This document shows, piece by piece, positions 42,857 through 53,104 of a DNA stretch of 64,000 bases; positions within the stretch are counted from its first letter, which is position 1; each line of letters starts with the position of its first letter. The notes below the pieces were generated by a model that saw nothing but the letters and a program-made list of their open reading frames with translations, had not been told where the DNA came from and made no database searches. The translations under genes were made by a program, and so were the position numbers. Source of the DNA: Aliiglaciecola sp. CAU 1673. GTDB lineage: Bacteria > Pseudomonadota > Gammaproteobacteria > Enterobacterales > Alteromonadaceae. The stretch is taken from contig NZ_JARHUG010000006.1 of the NCBI RefSeq assembly GCF_029223185.1, forward strand, positions 178,001-242,000, in the 5' to 3' direction.

Positions 42857-45270
42857 TTTATCCCTTGTTGCACTTTTTGTTTGACCGACTCACCGAGACG
42901 CAATGCCTTGAGCAGAGTAAGGATATTTTCCTGGTGAGTATAGTTAAAGTTTATGTCCTGTTTCTTTGTGGGGTTACGTCCTTTGATGTTCATGGCCAGA
43001 TCCAGCCAGCCATCTTCTGCAAGGCTGACATCGCCGGTCAGTTGAGAGAATTGTAGGTCCTGTAACAAACCCAGTGCGCTATCCATTTGCGGCTGACTGG
43101 CTTTCAGACTTTCAAAGGCCGCATTGTTCTGAATGCGCAGGTATCCTGGCCCGCTATTTTTGACCTTACCTTTGTCGATGAGGGCACCCGATGCACTGAT
43201 GGTGAGTGGCAAGCTGCCCTCAATCCGTCCTTGAACATCGATGCCTGATTGTGCCTGCAGGGCAAGTATTTTGGCGCTATCGAGGTTTTCCAGGGTCAGC
43301 ATGACTTTCTGTGGTTCGGGTTTCAGGACGACGTTATCCAGTAAAAACTGGCCGTCAAACACATTGCCGCGGATGTCGCTGAGCAGCAATTCCCCGTTTA
43401 GACTGGCGAATGTGGCTACTATCTCGTTCAATTCGATACCCGTGTCAGCATGCTTTATGTTTATCTTGTCAGGCATCACCTGAAGGCTATCTGAACTAAA
43501 GGTAAATTGTGGCGCCAGGCTCACTCCGGTTAGCTTGTAGTCGCCGTATTGCATCGCCAGGTTATCCAGCTTGATATGACCATTGAGGCTGTCATTGCTC
43601 AATGTGTACTCCACATAAGCCGCCAGGTTGCCGCCTGTCAGTTTGGCCTGTGGCCAGGTCCTGGCGATGATATTGTTGAGCCGCAGGGCTGATTGCACCG
43701 GTAAGGTCAACGCCAACTGACGAGAATTTTGTGCCACATCAAAGGTTAAACCCGAGGGCAACATCACCTGATGGCCGAATTTGAGCGCAGAAGAGGATTG
43801 CACCGTGCCTTTGTGGCTGATCTTGATGCCTTGTAAGTTAACAGAGGGTATATCTGCAGACGCGAGTTCGGTCTGCCCACTGATTTGCAGTTTGCCGGAG
43901 ATATCACCATCTACCTGTCCCTTATGCTGAATGGTATTCAGCTGAATATCCCCGGATACGGCCTTAGCCACCTTACTTTGGTGATTAAGGATAAAACGCT
44001 TGAGATCTTTGCTGACAACACTTATTTGACTGCTAAGGGCTTCCAGAACGAGGTTTTTGTGACTGACATTGCCAATGATGAGTTCGGCATCAAGCTGCAA
44101 ACCTTGCACCTGCTCCATCTGAAAGGTGAACTGGCTTTGCAGTGTCTGCAAGGTCAAGTCCGCGTCTATAAACCTGGCCAGCGAAAAGCGGTTATCCATG
44201 CCTTGCAGCAGATAACCGTCGGGGTGCCAATCCACTCGTCCTTCTGATTGCAATTGTCCATAGGTTTTGTGGTTGAGGCTAAGTTGGTAGTCCAGTGACA
44301 ACTCACTGCCTTGCAGCAGTTGTACGTTATTCAGGAAAAGTTTTCCTTGCCATAGTGCTGCGTCATTGATTTCCACCAAAGACGTCGATATCAGGTGCGG
44401 TGTCAGGTTGATATCCCGCTGAAACACCAGATTCAGCTGCTCGGGAATATACTCTTTGGCGATGCCATCGCAGGAAAGTGCCTGAAAGGTTAATGGTAGC
44501 TGGCTGAAATCGATAATGGCGCTCTGCATCACAATATCCAGGCTCAGGCCAAACTCGCCGTGGGCGACCAAATAAGTGTTGCACTGTTCTTTATCTGAGA
44601 GCGAGAGGTTCAACGGGCCGCTGATATTCACCTTGTGACGGGTGTAAATCCTCGGACCATCGAGATCAAAACGGCTGATAATATGACTTTGTGCTAACCA
44701 ATCGGGCAGGGTCATGGGCAGGTTTAAACTGTCTTGCAGCAGAGCCGGTTGCCAGTCTAACTCGCCTTGGGCGCGTCCGTCGGAAAGTTGCAGTTCGGCT
44801 TGCCAGTCACCCTCAATGTTTAGCAAATTGCTATCCAAAGCCAATTTCAACTGAAGGGGATTCTTAAGCCAGAAACTGTCTATATGTAAGTCGGCAATTC
44901 GCACTGAGGGAAGTACTGCCGGCAGTTGCCATTGCCAGGCGTTGTTGTTGCTTTGTTCAGAGGGAATGTAAACCAGGCTGCGTTTATGGTTGATGGCAAG
45001 CTTATTGATGGACAACTGATTGTCACCAGGCACATAAACAAGATCTTCGGCCTGTACATCCAGACTATCTGAAATCAGGCAAAGGCGGGGCAGCTTCAGG
45101 GTCAAAGGCCATGCCAACTCAATACTCAGGCAACCAATGCGATAGCCTTGCTCTTTGAGATAGGCATTGCCCCAGGCTCGCAGCAATGGAACACGCTGAT
45201 TCCAGGCAATAGCGGCTGAAACCAGTGTGAACAACAGAAAAAAGACTGTCCATTTGACAGGGCGTGCCAT
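42853..45270 (-). CDS. ydbH: YdbH-family AsmA-like intermembrane lipid-transport protein
   Basis: 805 residues. A single N-terminal membrane anchor (WTVFFLLFTLVSAAIAWNQ) is followed by a long, almost wholly beta-structured repetitive body, typical of AsmA/YdbH bridge proteins (e.g. LNNIIARTWPQAKLTGGNLA; LTLENLDSAKILALQAQSGI). The family, with YhdP and TamB, forms a periplasmic groove that moves phospholipids from inner to outer membrane. It is followed by overlapping ynbE and then ydbL. It lies 61 nt downstream of the adaptor gene at 45332, and may share its transcript. Confidence 0.88.
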   Translation of the reverse strand: MARPVKWTVFFLLFTLVSAAIAWNQRVPLLRAWGNAYLKEQGYRIGCLSIELAWPLTLKLPRLCLISDSLDVQAEDLVYVPGDNQLSINKLAINHKRSLVYIPSEQSNNNAWQWQLPAVLPSVRIADLHIDSFWLKNPLQLKLALDSNLLNIEGDWQAELQLSDGRAQGELDWQPALLQDSLNLPMTLPDWLAQSHIISRFDLDGPRIYTRHKVNISGPLNLSLSDKEQCNTYLVAHGEFGLSLDIVMQSAIIDFSQLPLTFQALSCDGIAKEYIPEQLNLVFQRDINLTPHLISTSLVEINDAALWQGKLFLNNVQLLQGSELSLDYQLSLNHKTYGQLQSEGRVDWHPDGYLLQGMDNRFSLARFIDADLTLQTLQSQFTFQMEQVQGLQLDAELIIGNVSHKNLVLEALSSQISVVSKDLKRFILNHQSKVAKAVSGDIQLNTIQHKGQVDGDISGKLQISGQTELASADIPSVNLQGIKISHKGTVQSSSALKFGHQVMLPSGLTFDVAQNSRQLALTLPVQSALRLNNIIARTWPQAKLTGGNLAAYVEYTLSNDSLNGHIKLDNLAMQYGDYKLTGVSLAPQFTFSSDSLQVMPDKINIKHADTGIELNEIVATFASLNGELLLSDIRGNVFDGQFLLDNVVLKPEPQKVMLTLENLDSAKILALQAQSGIDVQGRIEGSLPLTISASGALIDKGKVKNSGPGYLRIQNNAAFESLKASQPQMDSALGLLQDLQFSQLTGDVSLAEDGWLDLAMNIKGRNPTKKQDINFNYTHQENILTLLKALRLGESVKQKVQQGIK

Positions 45271-45331
45271 GGGATCCCGTTTGGCAAGAAACTGCGTTGA
45301 TAGCTTAACCTTCCTTGGGGCAAAAAATCTA

Positions 45332-46396
45332 TCAGCCGCTATGAATACTCACCAACTGACCATCCTGCAAACGCTCTGCACCGCGGGTGGCTACCCGATC
45401 GCCTGCTTTAAGGCTTTGCGCCGAGACACCCACCCTGTCTAAATGGCCATCGCCTACCTGTACTTTCTCGCGTCTGGCCCGATTCTCTTTGTCGATGACC
45501 ACCACATAAGTGCCGTCACGGCGAAGAATAAGGGCATCACGATGCACGGTCAGCACCTGCTTAGCATCCTGAATGGGCAAGCTGGCAGTGACCAGCTGTC
45601 CAGCAGTCCATTGCGACAAACTGTCGGCAGAGAGACTGACTCGCAGTTCGAAGGATTGAGAGCGCATATCGGCGGCCGGAATAATGGCTTTGACAGTGGC
45701 GTAGCTTTGCAGGCCATTGGCCTTAACCAGAATCTCTTTGCCTTGGCGAATAAAGGGCAGATATTTCACCGGCACGTAGATGCGCCCCTCAAGGTTTTCT
45801 GTGTCCAGCATGGTGACCAGGTTTTCCCCACGATTCACATCACCACCGGCCTCACGCTGACGTTCAGTTATAACCCCATCAAAGGGCGCCAGTACCTTAG
45901 TACGGCTTAACTGATCCTCGATTTGCGCCAATTTTAACTTGGCAATCTCCAGATCAGCTTGGGCCAGATCATATTGGGATTGCGTCTGATCCAACTGAAA
46001 CGCCGAAGCACTGTTGCTCTGACGTAACTCTTTGAGACGCTGCAACTCACGCTCCAGGTACTTGAGGTTGATACTGGCACGCTTTATTTGTGCCTGCTGT
46101 TCGGCCTGTTGCAAAGTCAGTGGAATATCATCGACCTTGGCAACGGTTTCGCCCTGATGCAAAAAGGTCCCAGGCTCTGCTACCCAATCCAATCTTCCTT
46201 GTACGCCGGCCGTAAGCTGCACATTGCGCTGGCTGTAGATGCTGCCGACCATGTCAACGGTGGGTATAAATTCCTGCATTTCTACTTCGCCAACCCTTAC
46301 CGGACTTGGCGGTGGCCCGGCCGGCGGCTCAGCTGACTGCGCCATGCTACTTATGCTGGTTAGCAGCAACAGACTTGAAATAATCTGGGCTCGCAT
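45332..46396 (-). CDS. RND efflux periplasmic adaptor
   Basis: 354 residues from the ATG at 46396 (AGGAG 7 nt upstream). Signal peptide (AQIISSLLLLTSISSMAQSA), then a Pro-rich start (EPPAGPPPSPVRVGEVEM), a lipoyl-like half, coiled-coil hairpin (INLKYLERELQRLKELRQSN) and beta-barrel/proximal domain. It follows its permease, the reverse of the usual order. Its C-terminus (LKAGDRVATRGAERLQDGQ) is typical. Confidence 0.92.
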   Translation of the reverse strand: MRAQIISSLLLLTSISSMAQSAEPPAGPPPSPVRVGEVEMQEFIPTVDMVGSIYSQRNVQLTAGVQGRLDWVAEPGTFLHQGETVAKVDDIPLTLQQAEQQAQIKRASINLKYLERELQRLKELRQSNSASAFQLDQTQSQYDLAQADLEIAKLKLAQIEDQLSRTKVLAPFDGVITERQREAGGDVNRGENLVTMLDTENLEGRIYVPVKYLPFIRQGKEILVKANGLQSYATVKAIIPAADMRSQSFELRVSLSADSLSQWTAGQLVTASLPIQDAKQVLTVHRDALILRRDGTYVVVIDKENRARREKVQVGDGHLDRVGVSAQSLKAGDRVATRGAERLQDGQLVSIHSG

Positions 46397-46406
46397 ATTG
46401 GTTCTC

Positions 46407-49400
46407 CTAATTGGACTGTGCGACAAGCGCATTGGATTCGTTTGCTGCCAACTCATCGGCTTCGCCCAGCCGTAAAAGGGCAGGGAGCAATACCAGAGTA
46501 CATAAGGCGCTGATGGTCATGCCTCCCACTATCACCGTGGCCAGTCCGCGGTAAATCTCTGAACCGACGCCGGGCATCAGCATCAACGGCAGCATGCCGA
46601 ACAAGCTGGTCAGGGTGCTCATATACACCGGCCGGGCGCGAATGAGCACGGCTTGTGCCACAGCTTGCTGACGGGGCAACCCTGCGCGCTCGGCATAGCG
46701 GGTTTGATCAACCAGTAAGATAGCGTTATTGACCACCAAACCGAGCAAGATGATAAAGCCGATCATGGTCAGCAGATCCAATGACTGGAAGGTGAAGAGG
46801 TTCAACACCCATAAACTCAGCACCCCACCGGCGAGTGCCAAAGGCATTACGGTTAATACCAGTAGGCTGTCTTTGGCGGACTTAAACAGCGCTGTCATCA
46901 GTAAGAACAGGATCAACAGTGCTAACAGGAAGTTTTGGCCCATCTCAACAATGGCCTGGTTCATACGGTTGGCATTGCCGCTGACCTGGACACTGGCATT
47001 TGGCGGTAAGGCTGCACGAATGGCCGGCAGCACCTGCTCATTAATCTCCGCCATGGCTTCTTCCAGAGACAGGTTTTCCGGTGGATTGACGACCAGGCTG
47101 ATAGTGCGCTTGCCGTTGACGCGACGAAGCTGGCTGGGCCCTACGGTACGCTCCACCCGGGCCAGTTCGCCCAGGGTTTGGATCCCAGCTGCCGGGGTAA
47201 AGACGGGTAAAGCCGCCAACTCTTCAGGGCTGTGCCAGCGATTGGCGCGTAAAATCACGTTCATGCGATCGTTGCCGTCGAAGTATTCTGAGACAAACAA
47301 ACCGCTGGCCATGGCGCGCACCATATTGGCTACTTGTCCTCGGTCCAGGCCTGCCTGGCCAATGCGTCTGTCATCGGGGATGAGACGCAGCTCCGGTTCA
47401 GCCATGTCCAAACCTGGCACCGGCTGCGCGCTGATGCCGGGTAAGGCGCTTTGGATAGTACCAAGACCAGCAGAGGCGGCGTCCAGTAAGGCTTCGATAT
47501 CGGGCCCCTGAATATCGATATTGATGGAGCGTCCGTTACCGCCGCCAGTCACATTAATCATAGAGCCGCGGAATAAGAAAACTTGGGTATCAGGCAGGCC
47601 AGAGAGTACTTCGGTGCGCACTACATTCATCAATTCTTCAACGGCCGTCGGATCATCGGCATAGACAAAACCGCCGCTGGCGCCGGGACCGAAGGAATAG
47701 AAGTTGTAGCTTTTAATTTTGGGCAATTTACTGCCATCAAGATAAGGCAGCATGCGCTCTTTAACCCGACTGGCCAGTTCTGTTTCTAGAAAATCGACGC
47801 TGCCACCAGGCGGCAGGCTAAAAGAATAAAAGAAACCATCGATGGGGGCGCGCGGCATAAAGTCGGTTCTGGGCAACAGACTCAATGTCACCAAACAAGA
47901 GATCCCCAGCAGTCCGCCAATCCAACTTAGGCGCTTAAATTGGCTATTGGTTAAACCCATGACCAAAGCGGTTAGCTTGTGCCAATACTGCACGAAGGGA
48001 TCGCTGCTTTGATCGGATTGCAGCCAGTACTTGCTGGCCAGCGGTAACACCGTGATGGCCGCCACAAAAGAGGCAATTACCGCCACCGACAGGGTTAATG
48101 CCAAATCCGAGAAAAGCTGCCCCTCAATACCTTCCATAAACAAAATGGGCAGGAAAATGGCGACACTGGTGGCCGTAGAGGCAAAAAGTGCACCGGCTAC
48201 CTGAAGCGCACCTTTGAGCACTGCCTTGTTGTCTGACGGATTGTCATTGCGCAGGCGCACGATGTTTTCTTGCACGATAATCGCCGCATCCAGCACCAGG
48301 CCTACGGCAAAGGCGATGCCGGCCAGGGAGATGACATTAAGCGAGCGGCCCAGAGCACTTAAGGCCAAAAACGCCACCATCACCGAGAAGGGGATGGTCA
48401 GGGCAATAATGGCGGTGGCCCGCCAGCTGCGTAAAAAGGCCCACAGAATACCCAGCGCCAGGGCAACGCCCAATCCGAGGTTACTTTTCACCAGTGTAAT
48501 GGCATTGCGAATATGTACGGAAGAGTCGAAGCTTAAGTCAATTTGCAGGGCATGCTCGGCCAGTGCGCCGTCATTCAGTTCTTTGATGGCTTTGTTAATG
48601 TCATCCATCAGGGCCACGTTATTGGCATCGTGGGAGCGGTTGATGGTGATGTAGTAGGCAGGGGCCCCATCGCGAAGGGTAAAACCAAATCTGTCCACTA
48701 AGGTGTCTTCAACGGTGGCAATATCGTGCAGATACACCGGTCTGTCACCACTGTGAGCAATGATCATATCCCCCATATTGTGAATATCGTATTGCCCGGC
48801 AAAGCGCACGGTGTACTGACGTCTGCCTACTTCGGCAAAGCCACCTGAGACATCGGCCGAGCCGGCGATGGCGCGGCTGATGTTATTGATAGAAACGCCC
48901 AGGGCGGCGGCTTTATAAGGGTCGAAGCTGATACGGATTTCACGCGGACGCTGGCTGTTAAGATTGACCGCTGCCACGCCAGGAATGCGCGCCAGTCTGG
49001 GCTCAACCACATCTTCAATTATCTTCTGATACTGGGCAATATCTTCGGCGTCATTGCCTGGTGCGGTGCGCACCAGCAGTGAGGCGGCATTAGGGCCATT
49101 ACGCCCACCACCTGCTGAGACCACCGGCTCAAAGGCATCGAGTGGCAAGGGGGGAGCTTGGTTTAAACCGTTGATCACATCCAGCATTGCTTTTTGCATA
49201 TCGGTGCCCACCTCGAAGGTGAGGGTGATATTGCCAAAGCCGCGCTGAATATTGGTGGTGATGTCGGTGACCCCGGGGGTGTTCTTCACCGCGTTTTCCA
49301 GGGGCTCTAAGATCACAGACTCCATTTCTTCCGGTGCCGCGCTGCGCCAGCCAGTGCCGATATTGATTTGTGGCTGATCAATGTCGGGGATCAGCTGAAT

Positions 49401-49499
49401 GGGTAATTTGAATATTGCAATCAGGCCAAAAATCATTATCAGCGCCACGATCACCAGCATGGCTGCAGGGTGCTTCAAGCTGACTTTGGTTAATTGCAT
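46407..49499 (-). CDS. RND-family efflux permease
   Basis: 1030 residues. RND architecture with two halves; TM4 shows AVGLVLDAAIIVQENIV, so the second acidic residue of the proton relay is Ala, whereas TM10 and other polar residues remain. C-terminal IILLGLVVNNAILLVDQTRY is conserved. The pump is first in its operon; the adaptor starts 10 nt after its stop. As with the other two RND sets here, no outer-membrane factor is present. Confidence 0.92.
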   Translation of the reverse strand: MQLTKVSLKHPAAMLVIVALIMIFGLIAIFKLPIQLIPDIDQPQINIGTGWRSAAPEEMESVILEPLENAVKNTPGVTDITTNIQRGFGNITLTFEVGTDMQKAMLDVINGLNQAPPLPLDAFEPVVSAGGGRNGPNAASLLVRTAPGNDAEDIAQYQKIIEDVVEPRLARIPGVAAVNLNSQRPREIRISFDPYKAAALGVSINNISRAIAGSADVSGGFAEVGRRQYTVRFAGQYDIHNMGDMIIAHSGDRPVYLHDIATVEDTLVDRFGFTLRDGAPAYYITINRSHDANNVALMDDINKAIKELNDGALAEHALQIDLSFDSSVHIRNAITLVKSNLGLGVALALGILWAFLRSWRATAIIALTIPFSVMVAFLALSALGRSLNVISLAGIAFAVGLVLDAAIIVQENIVRLRNDNPSDNKAVLKGALQVAGALFASTATSVAIFLPILFMEGIEGQLFSDLALTLSVAVIASFVAAITVLPLASKYWLQSDQSSDPFVQYWHKLTALVMGLTNSQFKRLSWIGGLLGISCLVTLSLLPRTDFMPRAPIDGFFYSFSLPPGGSVDFLETELASRVKERMLPYLDGSKLPKIKSYNFYSFGPGASGGFVYADDPTAVEELMNVVRTEVLSGLPDTQVFLFRGSMINVTGGGNGRSINIDIQGPDIEALLDAASAGLGTIQSALPGISAQPVPGLDMAEPELRLIPDDRRIGQAGLDRGQVANMVRAMASGLFVSEYFDGNDRMNVILRANRWHSPEELAALPVFTPAAGIQTLGELARVERTVGPSQLRRVNGKRTISLVVNPPENLSLEEAMAEINEQVLPAIRAALPPNASVQVSGNANRMNQAIVEMGQNFLLALLILFLLMTALFKSAKDSLLVLTVMPLALAGGVLSLWVLNLFTFQSLDLLTMIGFIILLGLVVNNAILLVDQTRYAERAGLPRQQAVAQAVLIRARPVYMSTLTSLFGMLPLMLMPGVGSEIYRGLATVIVGGMTISALCTLVLLPALLRLGEADELAANESNALVAQSN

Positions 49500-49906
49500 G
49501 GGGATTCCTGGGCGTGGGGTAAATTTATTTGCAGTTTATGCTAATTGAGCGCGGCGAAAATACCATGGCTGTGCGGTCATCGACAGGCTTTTCGGGATGA
49601 AAACGGGTGCTATTAACCCTTTGTTACAGTTGGCAATATTAACAAGGTGAGGCGTTAACATTTCTAAGCGCGGAAGCGATCCTGTCACAAGATACTGTGG
49701 TGAGTGGCTAAAAAAGCGATAAAGTAGCGAAAAGTCATACTTTATCAGTGTTGTCGCATTACTATTGGCTATCATTGTCATTCAAGATGCAATTCAAAGC
49801 ATTGAAAAGTAAGGGCTTATTGTTTTTTTTCTTGGTGGAAATTGATTGGTCTGAATATTGCGCTAAGAAGTCAGTATTTAAAACAAAAGAACAGTGAGTA
49901 GAATCG
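49500..49906. other. divergent intergenic region between RND permease and DUF2306 genes
   Basis: 407 bp, AT-rich toward the right end. An open frame at 49536-49781 (minus) lacks a ribosome site and recognisable features, so I do not call it. I see no clear operator or promoter pair. Confidence 0.45.
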
Positions 49907-50542
49907 ATGCGAGTGATGTTTAAGTATTGTGCCTGGTTATTGATGCTATTGGCCGCAGTGGCCGTCGCCTATTACAGTATTTCATTGGCCATGCACCCTG
50001 AAAATGCTCCGGGATTTCTGCGTGAAGGGATGCTCTCTGGGCAGTTGCGTTACTATTTTCACTTTATTTTTGGGGCCACCGCATTGGTTTGTGGCGCGCT
50101 GCAGTTTTTATCCTGGCTACGTCTGAAACTCCCCGTTTTGCACAGGAATCTGGGCAAATTATACCTGCTCAGCATTTTAATCAGTGGGACCGCAGCATTG
50201 ATCATGTCGTTGCAGGCCCAAGGGGGGATAGTAAGTGTCACTGGGTTTAGCCTGCTCGCCATATTGTGGCTGTACACCAGTTATCGTGGCTATCAAGAAG
50301 CAAGAAAAGGCAATTTCAGCGTACATCGGCAGTGGATGGTGCGCAGCTATGCCCTGACTTTAGCCGCAGTGACACTGCGTCTTTACCTTGGCCTGGCCTT
50401 AGGCGTGTTACAGCTGGATTTTGAAACTGCTTACGTGGTGATCGCCTGGGCCTGTTGGTTACCCAATCTAATCATTGCAGAGTTGTGCTTTAACCGACCC
50501 GCTATGGCTAAAGAGCAAAACCATCAAGCCAGGCTGGCTTAG
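49907..50542 (+). CDS. DUF2306-family membrane protein
   Basis: 211 residues with six or seven membrane segments (LLMLLAAVAVAYYSISLAMH; YYFHFIFGATALVCGALQFL; VTGFSLLAILWLYTSYRGYQ). Conserved family features are VLHRNLGKLYLLSILISGTA and VHRQWMVRSYALTLAAVTLR with His and Arg in or beside the membrane. A second, more distant family member is at 29872. The function is unestablished. It is convergent with gltA across a shared terminator. Confidence 0.85.
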   Translation: MRVMFKYCAWLLMLLAAVAVAYYSISLAMHPENAPGFLREGMLSGQLRYYFHFIFGATALVCGALQFLSWLRLKLPVLHRNLGKLYLLSILISGTAALIMSLQAQGGIVSVTGFSLLAILWLYTSYRGYQEARKGNFSVHRQWMVRSYALTLAAVTLRLYLGLALGVLQLDFETAYVVIAWACWLPNLIIAELCFNRPAMAKEQNHQARLA

Positions 50543-50559
50543 CGCTAAGCCAGGTAAAG

Positions 50560-50583
50560 AAAAACCGCCCTGAGGCGGTTTTT
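50560..50583. terminator. bidirectional terminator between DUF2306 gene and gltA
   Basis: AAAAACCGCC, loop CTGA, GGCGGTTTTT: A-run and T-run flank the stem so it can end transcription from both sides. Confidence 0.9.
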
Positions 50584-50591
50584 CTTTATGC

Positions 50592-51875
50592 TTATTTCTT
50601 GCTGATTGGCGTGTATTTACGCTGGTCGTGGCCGGTATAAAGCTGGCGCGGACGGCCAATCTTCTGTCCCGGTTGGCTCAGCATTTCATGCCAATGAGAG
50701 ATCCAGCCCACGGTACGGGCCAGGGCAAAGATACAAGTGAACATATTGGTTGGAATGCCAATAGCCTTCAGGATAATGCCGGAGTAGAAGTCCACGTTAG
50801 GGAACAGCTTCTTCTCTTTGAAGTAGGGGTCGGACAGCGCAATACGCTCAAGCTCCATGGCCACATCCAGCAATGGATCCTTGATATTCAGCTCGGCCAA
50901 CACTTCGTGGCAGCTTTCACGCATTACGGTGGCGCGTGGGTCGTAGTTCTTGTAAACGCGATGACCAAAGCCCATCAAACGGAAAGAATCGTTCTTGTCT
51001 TTGGCGCGGGCGATAAACTCCGGAATACGATCCACCGAACCAATTTCTTCGAGCATGTTCAGGCACGCTTCGTTGGCACCACCATGGGCTGGTCCCCACA
51101 AAGAGGCCACGCCGGCAGCAATACAGGCATAAGGGTTGGCACCCGATGAGCCGGCCAGACGCACGGTACTGGTAGAGGCGTTTTGCTCATGGTCCGCGTG
51201 CAGGGTAAAGATACGATCCATGGCCCGGATAACGGCCTTACTGGCTTTATATTCCTCGGCCGGCACCGAGAACATCATATTCAGGAAGTTTTCGGCGTAG
51301 GATTTGTCGTTACGAGGATAAACGAACGGCTGACCGATGTTGTACTTGAAGCACATGGCCACCAGTGTCGGCATCTTGGCGACCAGACGATAGGCACTGC
51401 GCAGACGCTGTGCTTCATCGGAAATATCCAGATCGTCATGATAAAAAGAAGACAAGGCGCCGACGGTACCGCACAGCATCGCCATGGGGTGGGCGTCACG
51501 GCGGAAACCACGGAAGAAGTTGTTCACCTGATCATGGATCATGGTGTGACGAGTGATGGTGTTCTTGAACGATGCGTATTCTTCGGCTGAAGGGGCATCA
51601 CCATGCAGCAGCATGTAGCAGACTTCCAGGTACTCGGCATCACGGGCCAATTCTTCAATGGAGAAGCCGCGGTGCAGCAGCACGCCTTTTTCGCCGTCTA
51701 TATAGGTAATGGCGGACTCACAGGAGCCAGTGGCCATAAAACCGGGGTCGAACGTAAAATATCCATTGGCTCCCAGGCTGCGAACGTCGATCACGTCATG
51801 ACCAGCGGTTCCGGATAAAATGGGAAGTTCGATTTCCTTCTCGCCTACCTTCAAGATGGCTTTATTTTCTGCCAT
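50592..51875 (-). CDS. gltA: citrate synthase
   Basis: 427 residues, the normal length for the hexameric type II enzyme of Gram-negatives. It condenses acetyl-CoA and oxaloacetate. The catalytic-site motifs are all present: [30 protein letters not shown] and [15 protein letters not shown]. The N-terminal beta domain begins [20 protein letters not shown]. It is divergent from sdhCDAB-sucABCD across a ~510-bp promoter region, the enterobacterial arrangement, with a good sigma-70-like promoter at 51998-52026. Confidence 0.98.
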   Translation of the reverse strand: MAENKAILKVGEKEIELPILSGTAGHDVIDVRSLGANGYFTFDPGFMATGSCESAITYIDGEKGVLLHRGFSIEELARDAEYLEVCYMLLHGDAPSAEEYASFKNTITRHTMIHDQVNNFFRGFRRDAHPMAMLCGTVGALSSFYHDDLDISDEAQRLRSAYRLVAKMPTLVAMCFKYNIGQPFVYPRNDKSYAENFLNMMFSVPAEEYKASKAVIRAMDRIFTLHADHEQNASTSTVRLAGSSGANPYACIAAGVASLWGPAHGGANEACLNMLEEIGSVDRIPEFIARAKDKNDSFRLMGFGHRVYKNYDPRATVMRESCHEVLAELNIKDPLLDVAMELERIALSDPYFKEKKLFPNVDFYSGIILKAIGIPTNMFTCIFALARTVGWISHWHEMLSQPGQKIGRPRQLYTGHDQRKYTPISKK

Positions 51876-51997
51876 AAGATGCTCTCCTTCAGATTGCTTC
51901 TGGTGGTGCAGGGAACTCTCCCCGGCGCAAAAACGGGCCGGTCACTTGTTAAACGAAGTAGGAGAAATTCACACAGGCGTTTAAAAATTTGCGGCTA

Positions 51998-52026
51998 TTT
52001 GTACTGAGAATAGCGCAGCAAGTCAA
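51998..52026 (-). promoter_or_regulatory. predicted sigma-70 promoter of gltA
   Basis: On the minus strand TTGACT, a 17-nt spacer and TACAAA; ~122 nt upstream of the gltA ATG. Confidence 0.55.
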
Positions 52027-52172
52027 TTTTAATGCGAGAAATACGGATATCCATGCCACTAAAGTTCAGTTTTCCCTTCGACTAAAGTGCAATTTGAATA
52101 CAACCAAATTTTTGCACCCTACGTAAGCCGTTGTGCAGGGGGGATAATTCCACCTGAAAGAGATAACAAAAA

Positions 52173-52201
52173 TTGTAATTATGTCTATGGCTGGATATAC
52201 T
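52173..52201 (+). promoter_or_regulatory. predicted sigma-70 promoter of the sdh-suc operon
   Basis: TTGTAA, a 17-nt spacer and TATACT, about 190 nt upstream of the sdhC start. The remaining gltA-sdhC spacer (51876-52388) shows no other feature I can name, although ArcA/CRP/Fnr sites would be expected here. Confidence 0.55.
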
Positions 52202-52388
52202 TTGCGACGTTTAAGTAGCGGTGTTTGTAGCATTTTTTTAACAAATGCCCACACCCGGTCGCAACAAAAAGACAGCTTGAATTCAACGAGTGTTAGTCTG
52301 GCGCAATGCCAGGTTAGCGACGATGTAACTGCAATCCATGGGCGTGCCCCCTGAGGGATTTACGCCAGGATTTAATGGGCAACAAATC

Positions 52389-52763
52389 GTGAAGAAACAA
52401 AGACCAGTAAATTTACAACTCAATACGATTAGTTTTCCTCCTTCCGCCGTCTCCTCCATCCTTCACCGGGTAACAGGTGTCGCCATGTTTTTTGCCTTGC
52501 TCTTCGTGATCTGGGCTTGGGCGGTATCAGTATCCTCTGCCGAAGGGTTCGCCATGGTGGCTGAGTGCATGCAGGGTTGGGTGGGTAAACTCATCGCCAT
52601 CGGCACCGTATCAGCCTTCACTTATCACCTGCTGGGCGGTTTGCGCCATATGGTGATGGACATGGGACATTGGGAAGAATTGCAGTCCGGCAACAACAGC
52701 GCTAAGGCCATTATCGCCTTGTGGGTTGTACTGACTGTCGTGGTGGGAGTTGTACTATGGTAA
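52389..52763 (+). CDS. sdhC: succinate dehydrogenase cytochrome b556 subunit
   Basis: 124 residues from a GTG at 52389 (KKQRPVNLQLNTISFPPSAV is the usual beginning); a longer in-frame start at 52338 is possible. Three membrane helices. SSILHRVTGVAMFF carries the Ser and Arg of the quinone site, and YHLLGGLRHMVMD carries the haem-ligand His. SdhC and SdhD anchor the SdhAB dehydrogenase and pass electrons to ubiquinone. Overlaps sdhD by 7 nt. Confidence 0.95.
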   Translation: MKKQRPVNLQLNTISFPPSAVSSILHRVTGVAMFFALLFVIWAWAVSVSSAEGFAMVAECMQGWVGKLIAIGTVSAFTYHLLGGLRHMVMDMGHWEELQSGNNSAKAIIALWVVLTVVVGVVLW

Positions 52764-53104
52764 CCAATCAAGCAAGTCTTAAACGAGACGGTGTGCAGGA
52801 TTACATCTCGCTGCGCACCACCGCCGTGATCATTGCCGCTTTTGGGCTGTACATGGCATGGTTTTTTATCACTACCCCAAGCATTACCTTTGATGTCTGG
52901 CAGGGACTTTTCTCCGGCCTGGGCATGAAGGTGTTCACTCTGGCTGCGCTGGTATCCATCATGATTCACGTGCGCATCGGCCTGTGGCAAGTGCTGACTG
53001 ACTACGTCAAGCCTGCCGGCGCCAGGGGGCTGATTCAGTACGCATTGAATCTGATTGCTTTCGCCTACGTTGCTGTGGGCCTGTTTGTTCTGTGGGGTGT
53101 GTAA
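52757..53104 (+). CDS. sdhD: succinate dehydrogenase membrane anchor subunit
   Basis: 115 residues from the ATG at 52757, overlapping the sdhC stop; a longer reading from 52721 is not needed. Three membrane helices. IMIHVRIGLWQVLTDYV contains the haem-ligand His and the Asp-Tyr pair of the quinone site. It is followed immediately by the GTG of sdhA. Confidence 0.95.
   Translation: MVTNQASLKRDGVQDYISLRTTAVIIAAFGLYMAWFFITTPSITFDVWQGLFSGLGMKVFTLAALVSIMIHVRIGLWQVLTDYVKPAGARGLIQYALNLIAFAYVAVGLFVLWGV

Noticed and set aside
49536..49781. 81-codon minus-strand ORF between the RND permease and DUF2306 genes
   Set aside because: No Shine-Dalgarno, no domain, AT-rich composition; likely chance.
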